Source of the DNA: Cellulomonas sp. RIT-PI-Y
GTDB taxonomy: Bacteria; Actinomycetota; Actinomycetes; Actinomycetales; Cellulomonadaceae
Reading direction: 5' to 3'
NCBI RefSeq assembly: GCF_025642745.1
Contig: NZ_JANZKP010000001.1
Span: 124,001-188,000, forward strand
DNA: 64,000 nucleotides
The position numbers were made by a program, and so were the translations under genes. Shown here piece by piece: positions 15,723-23,392 of this stretch (the first letter of the stretch is position 1; each line of letters opens with the position of its first letter). The notes beneath the pieces were generated by a model. That model had not been told where the DNA came from. It made no database searches and saw only the letters and a list, made by a program, of their open reading frames with translations.

Positions 15723-16931
15723 TCAGCTGGCGGGTCGGGCCACCGATGGCATGAGCCCGTAGGTCCGGACGGTGGTGAGACGGACCGGGTTGCCGGCGCT
15801 GGGCGCTTCGATCATCTTGCCGTCACCGATGTAGAGAGCCACGTGATAGATCTGGGACGGGTCCGAGGTGTTCGACGACCAGGCGAGGATGTCGCCGGGC
15901 TGCGCCTGGGAGAACGGCACCTTGGGCAAGCTGGTGTACTGATCGCGCGAGACCCGCTTGATGGACACCCCCGCTGCGGCCCAGGACTGTTGCGTCAGAC
16001 CGGAGCAGTCGAACGCGTTGGGACCGACGCCCCCCCACAGGTACGGCTTGCCGATCTGCGCGGTCGCGAAGTTGATCGCCAGGCTCGCCTTCGACGGGGC
16101 GGGAGCCGCCGGCGGCGTCGGCGGCTGATAACCGGGATAGGTGTAGGTCTGCCAGGTCCACTCCGAAGCGCTCGTGTACAGCACCATGTTGCCGTCGTTC
16201 TGGACCCGCAACGATCCTGCACCCCGGCCGCTGGTGCCGCTCTGCCACTTCGCGACGTTGGCAGCGGTGTAGAGGACGAGATTGCCGTCGTTCTGGACGG
16301 TGGCACGATTGGCACCGGAACCGTTCGTGCCGGACTGCCACATCGAGCCGGAAGGCCCGTAGAGAACGAAGTTCCCATCCGTCTGCATGACCGCCTCGAA
16401 GACACCGTTGGGCGATTGCAGGCGCTGCCCGGCTGCGAGCGCTGTGCCGGATTCGAGACGTGAGGGGTAGTACTTCGTCCCCGACTGCCAGACCGACTTC
16501 GGCGCGGACGTGTACAGGACGAAGTTGCCATCGTCCTGGAGCTGGGCGAACGCGGCACCGGTTCCGTAGGTCTGCGACTCCCACAGCGCGACACCACCAG
16601 CGGTGTAGACGACGAAGTTCCCGTCACTCTGCATCACCGCATAGGCACCCGGGTTGCCGTTGCTGTTGGTGTGCCAGCGAGCCTCGTTCCCGGGGGCGTA
16701 CAGCACCAGGTTCCCGTCGCTCTGCATCACCAGGGTGAGCTTCCCGCTGGTCGAGGTCAGCTGCTGGCCCGCCGTGAGCCGTTCCCCCACGTTCAACCGG
16801 TTGCTCCCCGCCGCGGCATCGGCGTCCACCGACGTGGAGACCAGCATCCCCACCGACAGAACCGCAGCGAGCAGCAAGGCGAGAAGAGCTCGAGTTCGGT
16901 GACGCGGCGACCCCTGCACGATTTCAGACAC
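15723..16931 (-). CDS. Secreted B-lectin / NlpC-P60 cell-wall hydrolase
   Basis: 402 aa. A signal peptide (about 1-40, ending SVDADAAAG) leads to two monocot-mannose-binding (B-lectin) domains. Each has three QxDGNxVxY repeats such as MQSDGNLVLY, LQDDGNFVLY and VQNDGNLVLY (about 43-275). A Pro/Ala linker (PGYQPPTPPAAPAP) follows, then a C-terminal NlpC/P60 peptidase with Cys in FDCSGLTQQSW and His in YHVALYIGDG. It is expected to cut peptidoglycan stem peptides while binding mannose-containing wall polymer. GAGGAGG precedes the GTG at 16931. The 220 bp upstream show no clear promoter, and no c-di-AMP riboswitch was recognised. Confidence 0.88.
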   Translation of the reverse strand: MSEIVQGSPRHRTRALLALLLAAVLSVGMLVSTSVDADAAAGSNRLNVGERLTAGQQLTSTSGKLTLVMQSDGNLVLYAPGNEARWHTNSNGNPGAYAVMQSDGNFVVYTAGGVALWESQTYGTGAAFAQLQDDGNFVLYTSAPKSVWQSGTKYYPSRLESGTALAAGQRLQSPNGVFEAVMQTDGNFVLYGPSGSMWQSGTNGSGANRATVQNDGNLVLYTAANVAKWQSGTSGRGAGSLRVQNDGNMVLYTSASEWTWQTYTYPGYQPPTPPAAPAPSKASLAINFATAQIGKPYLWGGVGPNAFDCSGLTQQSWAAAGVSIKRVSRDQYTSLPKVPFSQAQPGDILAWSSNTSDPSQIYHVALYIGDGKMIEAPSAGNPVRLTTVRTYGLMPSVARPAS

Positions 16932-17112
16932 ACATCCTCCTCGGTCAGCCGATGCCCGCTCGACGTCGGCTCGATCAATGTGGCAGCTGAACGCCAGCCG
17001 CGTGGAGGGTTTGTGTCGGCAGAGTCGATTCGCGCGGAGGTTCACGACAGCGGACCCGCACCGCTCGGATCTGTCCAGGGACAAAGGGCCTCGGCTGCGG
17101 CGCACCCACGAC

Positions 17113-17145
17113 GAAGGCCCGGGATCGCGATGATCCCGGGCCTTC
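17113..17145 (-). terminator. Terminator after tRNA-Thr
   Basis: Perfect 14-bp stem (GAAGGCCCGGGATC and its complement) with a 5-nt loop, a few bases past the tRNA 3' end. Confidence 0.85.
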
Positions 17146-17151
17146 CGTGTG

Positions 17152-17224
17152 AGCCGCCTGCGGGAATCGAACCCGCGACCTTCTCATTACGAGTGAGACG
17201 CTCTGCCGACTGAGCTAAGGCGGC
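17152..17224 (-). tRNA. tRNA-Thr (anticodon CGT)
   Basis: 73 nt without encoded CCA. The acceptor arm GCCGCCT pairs with AGGCGGC and the discriminator base is T. The D-loop starts TAGCTCAGTCGGCAGAGC, the anticodon loop is CTCGTAA with anticodon CGT, and the T arm is GCGGGTTCGATTCCCGC. It reads ACG codons. It lies at the right edge of an accessory segment, but no duplicated 3' end was seen that would mark an integration site. Confidence 0.96.
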
Positions 17225-17249
17225 ACCGTCCCGGAGGACGAGCGGGCCC

Positions 17250-17279
17250 ACTCTACCTGGCGCGACCGCGCTGCTCCAA
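17250..17279 (-). promoter_or_regulatory. Promoter of tRNA-Thr
   Basis: On the minus strand TTGGAG (17274-17279) and TAGAGT (17250-17255) are separated by 18 nt. Transcription would begin about 20 nt before the mature tRNA. Confidence 0.5.
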
Positions 17280-17283
17280 AGCG

Positions 17284-18819
17284 TCAGCAGCGCGTCCCGG
17301 CTGCGGGCACCGTCCCGTCCACCAGGTAGGCGTCGACCGCGTCCAGGATGCAGGAGTTGGAGCGGCCGTAGGCGGTGTGGCCCTCGCCCTCGTAGGTGAG
17401 CAGGGTGGCGGAGTCGCCGAGCGTCGCGGTGAGCGACTCGGCCCAGGCGTAGGGGGTGGCCGGGTCGTTGGTGGTGCCGATGACGACGATCGGGGCCGCG
17501 TCGGTGGCGATGTAGGAGTCCAGGCCACCGGCCTCGGGGACCGGCCAGTTGGCGCAGAGCACCCCGCCGTAGCCGAAGAAGCTGCCGACGGTGGGGGCGG
17601 CGGCCTCGATCTCGGCGGCGTCGGCACGCATCTGGGCGATGTCCGTGGTGCCGCGGTCGTCGGCGCAGCCGATCGCCCAGAACGCGACGGTGGAGTTGGT
17701 GGTGTACGTGCCGCTGGCGTCGCGGTCGTAGTACAGGTCGGCGAGCTGGAGCAGCACGGAGCCGTCGCCGGACTGGATCGCGTCCCGCAGGCCCATGGTC
17801 AGGTAGGTCCAGCTGGACTCGTCGTAGAGCGGGAGCGCGATGCCGCTGAACGCGAGGGCGCCGGTCAGGTCACGATCGGCGTCCTGGGTGGGCAGCGGGG
17901 AGGCGGTGACCTGGTCGAGCAGGGCGCGGATCTGGGCGAGGCCCTCGTCGGCGGTGCCGGTGAGCGGGCAGCTCGCGGCGGCCTGGCAGTCGGTGACGTA
18001 GGCGCGCAGCGCCCCTTCGAACCCGACGGCCTGTCCGAGCGACAGCTCCTGCGAGGTCAGGGTGGGGTCGACCGCGCCGTCGAGCACCAGCCGGCCGACC
18101 TGCTGCGGGAACAGGGCGGCGTAGGTGGCGCCGAGCTGGGTGCCGTAGGAGTAGCCGACGTAGTTCAGGGTGTCGTCGCCGACCACGGCCCGGATCACGT
18201 CCATGTCCTTGGCGGCGCTGACCGTGTCGACGTGCTCCAGCAGGGGTCCGGTGCCGTCCAGGCAGCCCTCGCCGAGCGCGGTGTAGGCGGCCTCGGCGTC
18301 GGCGACGCCCTGATCGGTGGCGAAGTCGTAGTCGGCGGAGACCAAGGCGTCCATCTCGCTGTCGGAGACGCAGGAGATGGCGGTGGACTGCCCGACGCCG
18401 CGCGGGTCGAAGCCGATCAGGTCGTAGCTCGCGACCACGTCGTCGCCGAACCGGCCGAGCGCGATCGAGGACAGCGCGTCGATGCCGGATCCGCCCGGGC
18501 CGCCGGGGTTGATCAGCAGCGAGCCGAGCCGGCCGCCGGTGGCGGCGTGCCGGTTGACAGCGATGTCGATGGTGTCGCCGCCCGGGTCGGACCAGTCGAG
18601 CGGGACGGTCACCATCGCGCACTCGAGGTCGCCGCAGCTGGACCAGTCGACGTCCTGGCCGTAGATCGCCTCGGCACCGTCGGGGACGGTGGTGGGCAGG
18701 ACGGCGGAGGCGGTCGGGTCGGAGTCGGAATCGGAGCCCGCACCGCACGCGGCCAGCGCCAGAGCGGCGACGGAGGCGAGGGCGAGAGTCCGGAGGGCCT
18801 GGGGTCGCACTGAGGTCAC
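17284..18819 (-). CDS. Secreted alpha/beta hydrolase lipoprotein, paralog of 10909-12420
   Basis: 511 aa, same family and layout as the enzyme at 10909: lipobox LALAAC, NPGGPGGSG oxyanion loop, nucleophile elbow GYSYGT with Ser224, TNDPATPYAW (Asp) and GEGHTAYG (His) near the end. Probably an exported aminopeptidase anchored to the membrane. The two copies are inverted and 4.9 kb apart, and resemble each other along the whole length. GTG start with a leaderless -10 box. The region between it and the tRNA is 59 bp. Confidence 0.85.
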   Translation of the reverse strand: MTSVRPQALRTLALASVAALALAACGAGSDSDSDPTASAVLPTTVPDGAEAIYGQDVDWSSCGDLECAMVTVPLDWSDPGGDTIDIAVNRHAATGGRLGSLLINPGGPGGSGIDALSSIALGRFGDDVVASYDLIGFDPRGVGQSTAISCVSDSEMDALVSADYDFATDQGVADAEAAYTALGEGCLDGTGPLLEHVDTVSAAKDMDVIRAVVGDDTLNYVGYSYGTQLGATYAALFPQQVGRLVLDGAVDPTLTSQELSLGQAVGFEGALRAYVTDCQAAASCPLTGTADEGLAQIRALLDQVTASPLPTQDADRDLTGALAFSGIALPLYDESSWTYLTMGLRDAIQSGDGSVLLQLADLYYDRDASGTYTTNSTVAFWAIGCADDRGTTDIAQMRADAAEIEAAAPTVGSFFGYGGVLCANWPVPEAGGLDSYIATDAAPIVVIGTTNDPATPYAWAESLTATLGDSATLLTYEGEGHTAYGRSNSCILDAVDAYLVDGTVPAAGTRC

Positions 18820-18825
18820 CGGGTC

Positions 18826-18831
18826 ACCGTA
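18826..18831 (-). promoter_or_regulatory. Leaderless -10 box (TACGGT) of the second hydrolase
   Basis: TACGGT on the minus strand, 6 nt before the GTG at 18819. Confidence 0.5.
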
Positions 18832-18840
18832 GCCGGTGGA

Positions 18841-19980
18841 TCAGACCCGCTGGGGTCGCAGGCCGATCATCATGGCCTCCACTGCGAGCAGCGGGGAGAC
18901 GTTGCCGGCGAGCCGTTCGCGGGCCTCGGAGACCGCGTCCATCCGGTGCAGGCTCTGTTCCGGCGTGCTGCTGCGGGCCAGGTCGCGGACCGCCTCCTCC
19001 TGCGCGCCGTTGACCAGATCCACCCGGGCGCCGAGCTGGACGACCAGCACGTCCCGGTAGAGCGAGAGCAGGTCGACCATCGCGCGGTCGAGGACGTCGC
19101 GCTGGGCGCGGGTGGCCCGGCGCTTCTGCTCCTCCTCCAACTGCCGGAGCTGCCCGCGCAGCGCGGGCGGGATGGCGGTCAGTCCCTCGGCGCCCAACGA
19201 GCGGAGCAGGGCGGTGCGTTCGGCGGCGTCCCGCTCCTCGGTGGCGGCCTTCGCGTCGGCCTGCGCGGTCTCGACCAGATCGGCGGCGGCCAGCACGGCG
19301 TCGCCGACGCCACGGACGCGGGACGCGAGGCGCAGGACCTGGCCGCGGCGGGCGCGGGCCTCGGGGTCGCGGGCCAGCCGACGGGCGACGCCGACGTGGC
19401 TCTGCGCGGCCTTGGCGGCGGTGAGGGCGACGGCCGGGTCGATGCCGTCCCGGCGGACCAGCAGGTCGGCGACCGCCTGCACCGGGGGCACCCGCAATGC
19501 CACCGCACGGGACCGGGAGCGGATGGTGACCAGCACGTCCTGCGGGCTCGGGGCGCACAGCAGCCAGACGGTCCGCGGCGGCGGCTCCTCGATCGCCTTG
19601 AGCAGGACGTTCCCGGAGGTCTCGTTCAACCGGTCGGCGTCCTCGATCACGATCACCCGCCAGCGCCCCTGGGACGGGCTGCGCTGGGCCAGCTCGACCA
19701 GCGGTCGCACGGTGTCGGCGCGGATCACCACCCCCTCGGTCGCCACGAAGGTGACGTCCGGGTGGGTGCCCGCCAGCACCTGCGCACAGCCGGGGCTGCG
19801 CGGGTCGGCGCTCGGATCCTGCAGGGCGGCGGCGAAGGCACGGGCCGCGTTCGACCGACCGGAGCCGGGCGGACCGGTGAGCAGCCAGGCGTGCGTCATC
19901 CGGGTCGGGTCCTCGGCGGCGGCGCGCAGCACGTCGACCGCGGGTTCCTGCCCGACGACGTCGTCCCAGACCGTGGTCAT
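18841..19980 (-). CDS. holB: DNA polymerase III subunit delta'
   Basis: 379 aa clamp-loader subunit of the replicative polymerase. AAA+ domain at about 1-165 with a P-loop-like GPPGSGRSN in which Arg replaces the catalytic Lys, as in delta' proteins that do not hydrolyse ATP. The sensor region is NVLLKAIEEPPP and the SRC-like motif is seen as RSRSRAVAL. The zinc-finger cysteines of DnaX-type subunits are mostly missing. A helical collar domain follows (about 230-379). The start overlaps the tmk stop as ATGA, the usual actinobacterial tmk-holB pair. Confidence 0.92.
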   Translation of the reverse strand: MTTVWDDVVGQEPAVDVLRAAAEDPTRMTHAWLLTGPPGSGRSNAARAFAAALQDPSADPRSPGCAQVLAGTHPDVTFVATEGVVIRADTVRPLVELAQRSPSQGRWRVIVIEDADRLNETSGNVLLKAIEEPPPRTVWLLCAPSPQDVLVTIRSRSRAVALRVPPVQAVADLLVRRDGIDPAVALTAAKAAQSHVGVARRLARDPEARARRGQVLRLASRVRGVGDAVLAAADLVETAQADAKAATEERDAAERTALLRSLGAEGLTAIPPALRGQLRQLEEEQKRRATRAQRDVLDRAMVDLLSLYRDVLVVQLGARVDLVNGAQEEAVRDLARSSTPEQSLHRMDAVSEARERLAGNVSPLLAVEAMMIGLRPQRV

Positions 19981-20636
19981 GCCGCCACCCCGCGTGCGGC
20001 CAGCAGGGCGGCGACCCGGGTCCGGATGTCCGCGGCCACCTCCTCGGGTCCGCGGGCGGCGTCGAGCACCAGCCAGCGGTCCGGGTCGGCGGAGGCCCGG
20101 GACAGGAAGGCCGCACGGGTCCGGCGGTGGAAGTCGTCGCCCGCGCTCTCCAACCGGTCCGGACCACGGTCGCGGTCGGAGAGCCGGGACAACCCCACCG
20201 CGGGGTCCAGGTCCAGCAGCACCGTCAACGCGGGCAGCAGACCGGAGGTGGCCCAGAGCGAGAGGTCCTCCACCTCCTGCGCGCCCAGGTCCCGGCCGGT
20301 GCCCTGGTAGGCGACCGAGGAGTCCAGGTAGCGGTCGGTGATGACCACGCCGCCGGCGTCGAGCGCCGGGCGGACCAGGGAGGCGACGTGGTGGGCGCGA
20401 TCGGCGGCATAGATCAGTGCCTCGGTCCGCGGGTCCATGTGATCGCCGTGCAGCACGGCCTCGCGCAGGATCCGGCCCAGGTCGGTACCGCCGGGCTCGC
20501 GGGTCAGCACCACCGGCAGGCCCAGACCGCGCAGCCAGTCACCGAGCAGCCGGGACTGGGTCGACTTGCCGACGCCGTCCCCGCCCTCGAGCGAGAGGAA
20601 CAGGCCGCCGGGCACGGTCGTGGAGGTCGAGGTCAC
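19977..20636 (-). CDS. tmk: Thymidylate kinase
   Basis: 219 aa dTMP kinase making dTDP for DNA synthesis. P-loop EGGDGVGKST at about 20-29, TREPGGT near 49-55, and the DRYLDSSVAYQG motif in the middle mark a standard bacterial enzyme. The GTG at 20636 was chosen because it precedes the conserved core by a normal distance and follows a -10 box with leaderless spacing. A longer upstream extension has no family similarity. Overlaps holB by 4 nt. Confidence 0.93.
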   Translation of the reverse strand: MTSTSTTVPGGLFLSLEGGDGVGKSTQSRLLGDWLRGLGLPVVLTREPGGTDLGRILREAVLHGDHMDPRTEALIYAADRAHHVASLVRPALDAGGVVITDRYLDSSVAYQGTGRDLGAQEVEDLSLWATSGLLPALTVLLDLDPAVGLSRLSDRDRGPDRLESAGDDFHRRTRAAFLSRASADPDRWLVLDAARGPEEVAADIRTRVAALLAARGVAA

Positions 20637-20643
20637 GGGCCCC

Positions 20644-20649
20644 AGGGTA
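20644..20649 (-). promoter_or_regulatory. Leaderless -10 box (TACCCT) of tmk-holB
   Basis: TACCCT on the minus strand, 7 nt before the GTG at 20636. Confidence 0.45.
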
Positions 20650-20750
20650 TCGACCCGGTCGGACAGCGGATCCCGCACCCGGCGTCCCGCACCCGGTCGT
20701 CCGCCTGTGGGTGCCAGGCGCTCGCCGCCCACCGCGAGACGCCGCGTGAG

Positions 20751-20767
20751 GTCGTGCACTGCACGAC
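20751..20767. promoter_or_regulatory. Palindrome upstream of the IclR gene
   Basis: GTCGTGCACTGCACGAC is a perfect palindrome with 8-bp arms around one central base, about 100 bp upstream of the -10 box of the IclR transcript. It may be an operator; the cognate factor is unknown. Confidence 0.35.
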
Positions 20768-20869
20768 AGACTCGGGAGACCGCTCCGCTCTCCGGCTCGC
20801 GCACCGGTCGATCGGCGTGCGACGCGCGCAGAACGCGACCGGGCCCTGGTCCGCGGCAGGCGCGCTGGC

Positions 20870-20875
20870 TACGGT
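20870..20875 (+). promoter_or_regulatory. Leaderless -10 box (TACGGT) of the leader ORF and IclR gene
   Basis: TACGGT ends 6 nt before the ATG at 20882, the start of the leader ORF, rather than before the regulator's own start at 20923. Confidence 0.5.
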
Positions 20876-20881
20876 CGGGCC

Positions 20882-20926
20882 ATGCGCCCCGAGCAGCGTC
20901 GCCGACCAGAGCGACCCCTCCGATGA
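20882..20926 (+). CDS. 14-residue arginine-rich leader peptide (uORF)
   Basis: Reads MRPEQRRRPERPLR and stops in a TGA that overlaps the IclR start codon as ATGA. Six of fourteen residues are Arg, three encoded by the uncommon CGA codon. The -10 box is placed so that the transcript would begin at this ATG. Ribosomes would thus enter on the leader and reach the regulator by reinitiation, and slow decoding of the Arg codons could tune output. Translation is inferred from position, not shown. Confidence 0.45.
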   Translation: MRPEQRRRPERPLR

Positions 20927-21726
20927 CCGGAGTCGACGGCCCCGCGCGCAACGAGTCGCTCTCGGTCCGCCGCTGCCTGCACCTGTTGGAGCACGTCCGG
21001 CGGCACGCGACCGCGGAGCGCGGGGTCCCGGTGCTGGACCTGGCCGAGGCGATCGGAGTGCATCGGTCCACCGCCGCCCGGCTGCTCGCCCCGCTGATCG
21101 ACGAGGGGCTGCTGCACCGGGACACCGCGGGCCGGTACCGGCTGGGTCTGGGCGCGCTCCGGCTGGGTCAGTCGTACCTGGGGGCGATCGACCTCCCCGC
21201 GCTCGCCGAGCCCGCGCTGCACCACCTGGCCGAGCGGACCGGCGGGGTGTGCGTGCTGGCCGTGCCGGAGCGCGACGGACTGAGACTGGAGCTGAGCACC
21301 GGTCGCGGTCGCGGGCCGCTGACCCCGGGCGCGCTGGTCCCGAGCTACTGCACCGCCTGGGGCAAGGCCGTGCTGTCGGTGGCCCCGGCGGCCTGGATCG
21401 ACCGGGCGATCGCCACCGGGCTGCGGCCGCTGACCCCCCGCACCATCACCGACCCGACCGAGTTGCGCGGCGAGCTGGACCGCACCCGGCAGCGCGGCTT
21501 CGCCCTGGACGACCGGGAGCACGACCCGCACCTGCGCGCGGTCGCCGCCCCGGTGCTCAGCCACACCGGCATGGTGGTCGCCGCGGTCGGCGTCGCGCTC
21601 GACCACCATCGGATGCCGCCGGTCGCGCTCCGAGAGAACGCCCGTGCCACCGCCGAGGTGGCCCGGTCCCTGTCCGGTGCGATGGGCTGGTCCCCCGCAC
21701 CTCGACCCACCACCCGGGAAGCCTGA
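20923..21726 (+). CDS. IclR-family transcriptional regulator
   Basis: 267 aa. N-terminal winged helix-turn-helix at about 13-75 (VLDLAEAIGVHRSTAARLLAPL, then RYRLGLGALRLG), and C-terminal effector-binding domain at about 85-255 with YCTAWGKAVLS and RGFALDDREHDP. IclR proteins control catabolic genes in response to small acids or sugars. It lies 1 nt upstream of the GH20 gene, which it likely regulates along with itself. No ribosome site precedes the ATG; translation probably depends on the leader ORF. Confidence 0.88.
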   Translation: MTGVDGPARNESLSVRRCLHLLEHVRRHATAERGVPVLDLAEAIGVHRSTAARLLAPLIDEGLLHRDTAGRYRLGLGALRLGQSYLGAIDLPALAEPALHHLAERTGGVCVLAVPERDGLRLELSTGRGRGPLTPGALVPSYCTAWGKAVLSVAPAAWIDRAIATGLRPLTPRTITDPTELRGELDRTRQRGFALDDREHDPHLRAVAAPVLSHTGMVVAAVGVALDHHRMPPVALRENARATAEVARSLSGAMGWSPAPRPTTREA

Positions 21727-21727
21727 G

Positions 21728-23374
21728 ATGACCGTGCCCGAGCTCGTCCCCGCCCCGATCCGTCTGACCCGGACCGACGGCGGCTGGTCGCTGCCCGAGC
21801 GGTTGTCGGTCGCCGTCGACCCCGCGCTGTCGGCCGCCCGGCCGCTGCTCGTCGACCTGCTCGGTGTCCGGCTGGGGCGGGAGCTGGTCCCGGTGGCCGC
21901 CGCCGGTGCGTCCGACATCGCTCTCCGGCACACCGAGGAGCTCGCACCCGAGCACTACCGGCTGCGGGTCGACGGCTCCGTGCTGATCGAGTCGAGCGGC
22001 CCGGACGGCGCCCGGCACGCCTTGCGCACCCTGCAGCAGATCGTCGGTCCGGCCGCGTTCCGTGCCCTGCCGATCCGCGACGCGCCGGTGGTCCTGCCCG
22101 GGGTCGTGGTCGAGGACGGACCGCGATTCGGCCACCGCGGGGTGCTGCTGGACGTGGCGCGGCACTTCATGCCGAAGGACGGCGTGCTGCGGTTCATCGA
22201 CCTGATCTCCGCGCACAAGCTGAACGTGCTGCACCTGCACCTGACCGACGACCAGGGCTGGCGGATCCAGATCCGGGCGTATCCGCGCCTGACCGAGGTC
22301 GGCGCCTGGCGCGCCGAGTCGCAGATCGGCTCGTCCCGCTCGTCGCGCTACGACGCGACACCGCACGGCGGCTTCTACACCCAGGACGACCTGCGGGAGA
22401 TCGTGGCCTTCGCCCGCACCCGGGGCGTCACCGTCGTGCCGGAGATCGACATGCCGGGTCACTCCCAGGCGGCGATGGTCGCCTATCCCGAACTCGCCGC
22501 ACTGCCCGAGCAGGCGGCGACCTGGCCGGTCTGGACCCGCTGGGGGCTGAACCCGCACGTGCTCGGCACCTCGGACCGGGTGCTCGACTTCTACCGGACG
22601 GTGCTGGACGAGGTGCTGGACCTCTTCGACTCCCCGCTGATCTGCCTGGGCGGCGACGAGGTGCCGGTGGACGAGTGGACCGCCGACCCGGACAGCGTCC
22701 GCCGGGCGGAGGAACTGGGCATGACCGGCGTCGAGGAGCTGCTGCCCTGGTTCATCGGCCGGCTCGCCGACCACCTGCGCACCCGCGGACGCCGGGCCAC
22801 CGCCTGGGACGAGGTCGGCGGGTCCCGGTTGCCCACCGACGTGGCGATCAACTCCTGGCGCGGCTACCGCGGCGGGATCGACGCCCTGCGGGACGGGCAC
22901 GACGTGGTGGTCTGCCCCGAGCACGAGGTCTATCTCGACCACCGTGCCGCCCCCGGCCTGGACGAGCCCGCCCCGGTCGGCACCGTGCACACCCTGGAGG
23001 ACGTGTACCGGTTCGAGCCGGTCACCGACCAGGTGGCGGAGGCCGCCGCCGAGCCCGGCGCGGGCACGGTGCTCGGCGCGCAGGCCCAGCTGTGGAGCGA
23101 GCAGCTCGACTCCCCGCGCCGGGTGGACTACGCCGCGTTCCCGCGGCTGGCCGCGTTCGCCGAGGTCGTGTGGTCCCCGCGGGAGGCCCGCGACTGGCCC
23201 GGGTTCGACCGGCGGCTGCGCGGCGCGCACCTGGACCGGCTGGACGCGGCGGGGGTGGAGTACCGGCCGCTGGCCGGTCCGCACCCGTGGCAGCGGCGGC
23301 CGGACGTGCCGGGATGGCCGCTGCGGTTCGACGAGCTGGGCCGGCTGGTGCACGCCGAGGACGGGGCGGGCTGA
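21728..23374 (+). CDS. GH20 beta-N-acetylhexosaminidase
   Basis: 548 aa enzyme releasing N-acetylglucosamine from the non-reducing ends of chitooligosaccharides. N-terminal GH20b-type alpha/beta domain at about 1-125, then the (beta/alpha)8 barrel from about 137 (FGHRGVLLDVARHFM). The catalytic Asp-Glu pair is in CLGGDEVP (Asp310, Glu311). HLHLTDDQGWRI and EIDMPGHSQA line the substrate site. No signal peptide, so it is cytoplasmic and would work on imported chitin fragments, downstream of enzymes such as the AA10 protein. It is encoded directly after the IclR gene. Confidence 0.93.
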   Translation: MTVPELVPAPIRLTRTDGGWSLPERLSVAVDPALSAARPLLVDLLGVRLGRELVPVAAAGASDIALRHTEELAPEHYRLRVDGSVLIESSGPDGARHALRTLQQIVGPAAFRALPIRDAPVVLPGVVVEDGPRFGHRGVLLDVARHFMPKDGVLRFIDLISAHKLNVLHLHLTDDQGWRIQIRAYPRLTEVGAWRAESQIGSSRSSRYDATPHGGFYTQDDLREIVAFARTRGVTVVPEIDMPGHSQAAMVAYPELAALPEQAATWPVWTRWGLNPHVLGTSDRVLDFYRTVLDEVLDLFDSPLICLGGDEVPVDEWTADPDSVRRAEELGMTGVEELLPWFIGRLADHLRTRGRRATAWDEVGGSRLPTDVAINSWRGYRGGIDALRDGHDVVVCPEHEVYLDHRAAPGLDEPAPVGTVHTLEDVYRFEPVTDQVAEAAAEPGAGTVLGAQAQLWSEQLDSPRRVDYAAFPRLAAFAEVVWSPREARDWPGFDRRLRGAHLDRLDAAGVEYRPLAGPHPWQRRPDVPGWPLRFDELGRLVHAEDGAG

Positions 23375-23392
23375 GGACCGGGGCCCCCGCGC

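Noticed and set aside
16932-17112. c-di-AMP (ydaO-type) riboswitch upstream of the NlpC/P60 gene, suggested by disA in the same window
   Set aside because: The conserved core sequences of that riboswitch could not be found in the 180 bases.
12433-17145. CRISPR array or tandem repeat cluster among the many hairpins
   Set aside because: The inverted repeats are single, different from one another and placed at gene ends, as terminators are.
17152-17224. tRNA-Thr as attachment site of an island reaching leftwards
   Set aside because: No second copy of the tRNA 3' end was found in the accessory segment and there is no integrase gene.
20923-21726. A longer IclR start at in-frame codons upstream of 20882
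   Set aside because: It would begin before the predicted promoter and adds unrelated Arg/Pro-rich sequence.
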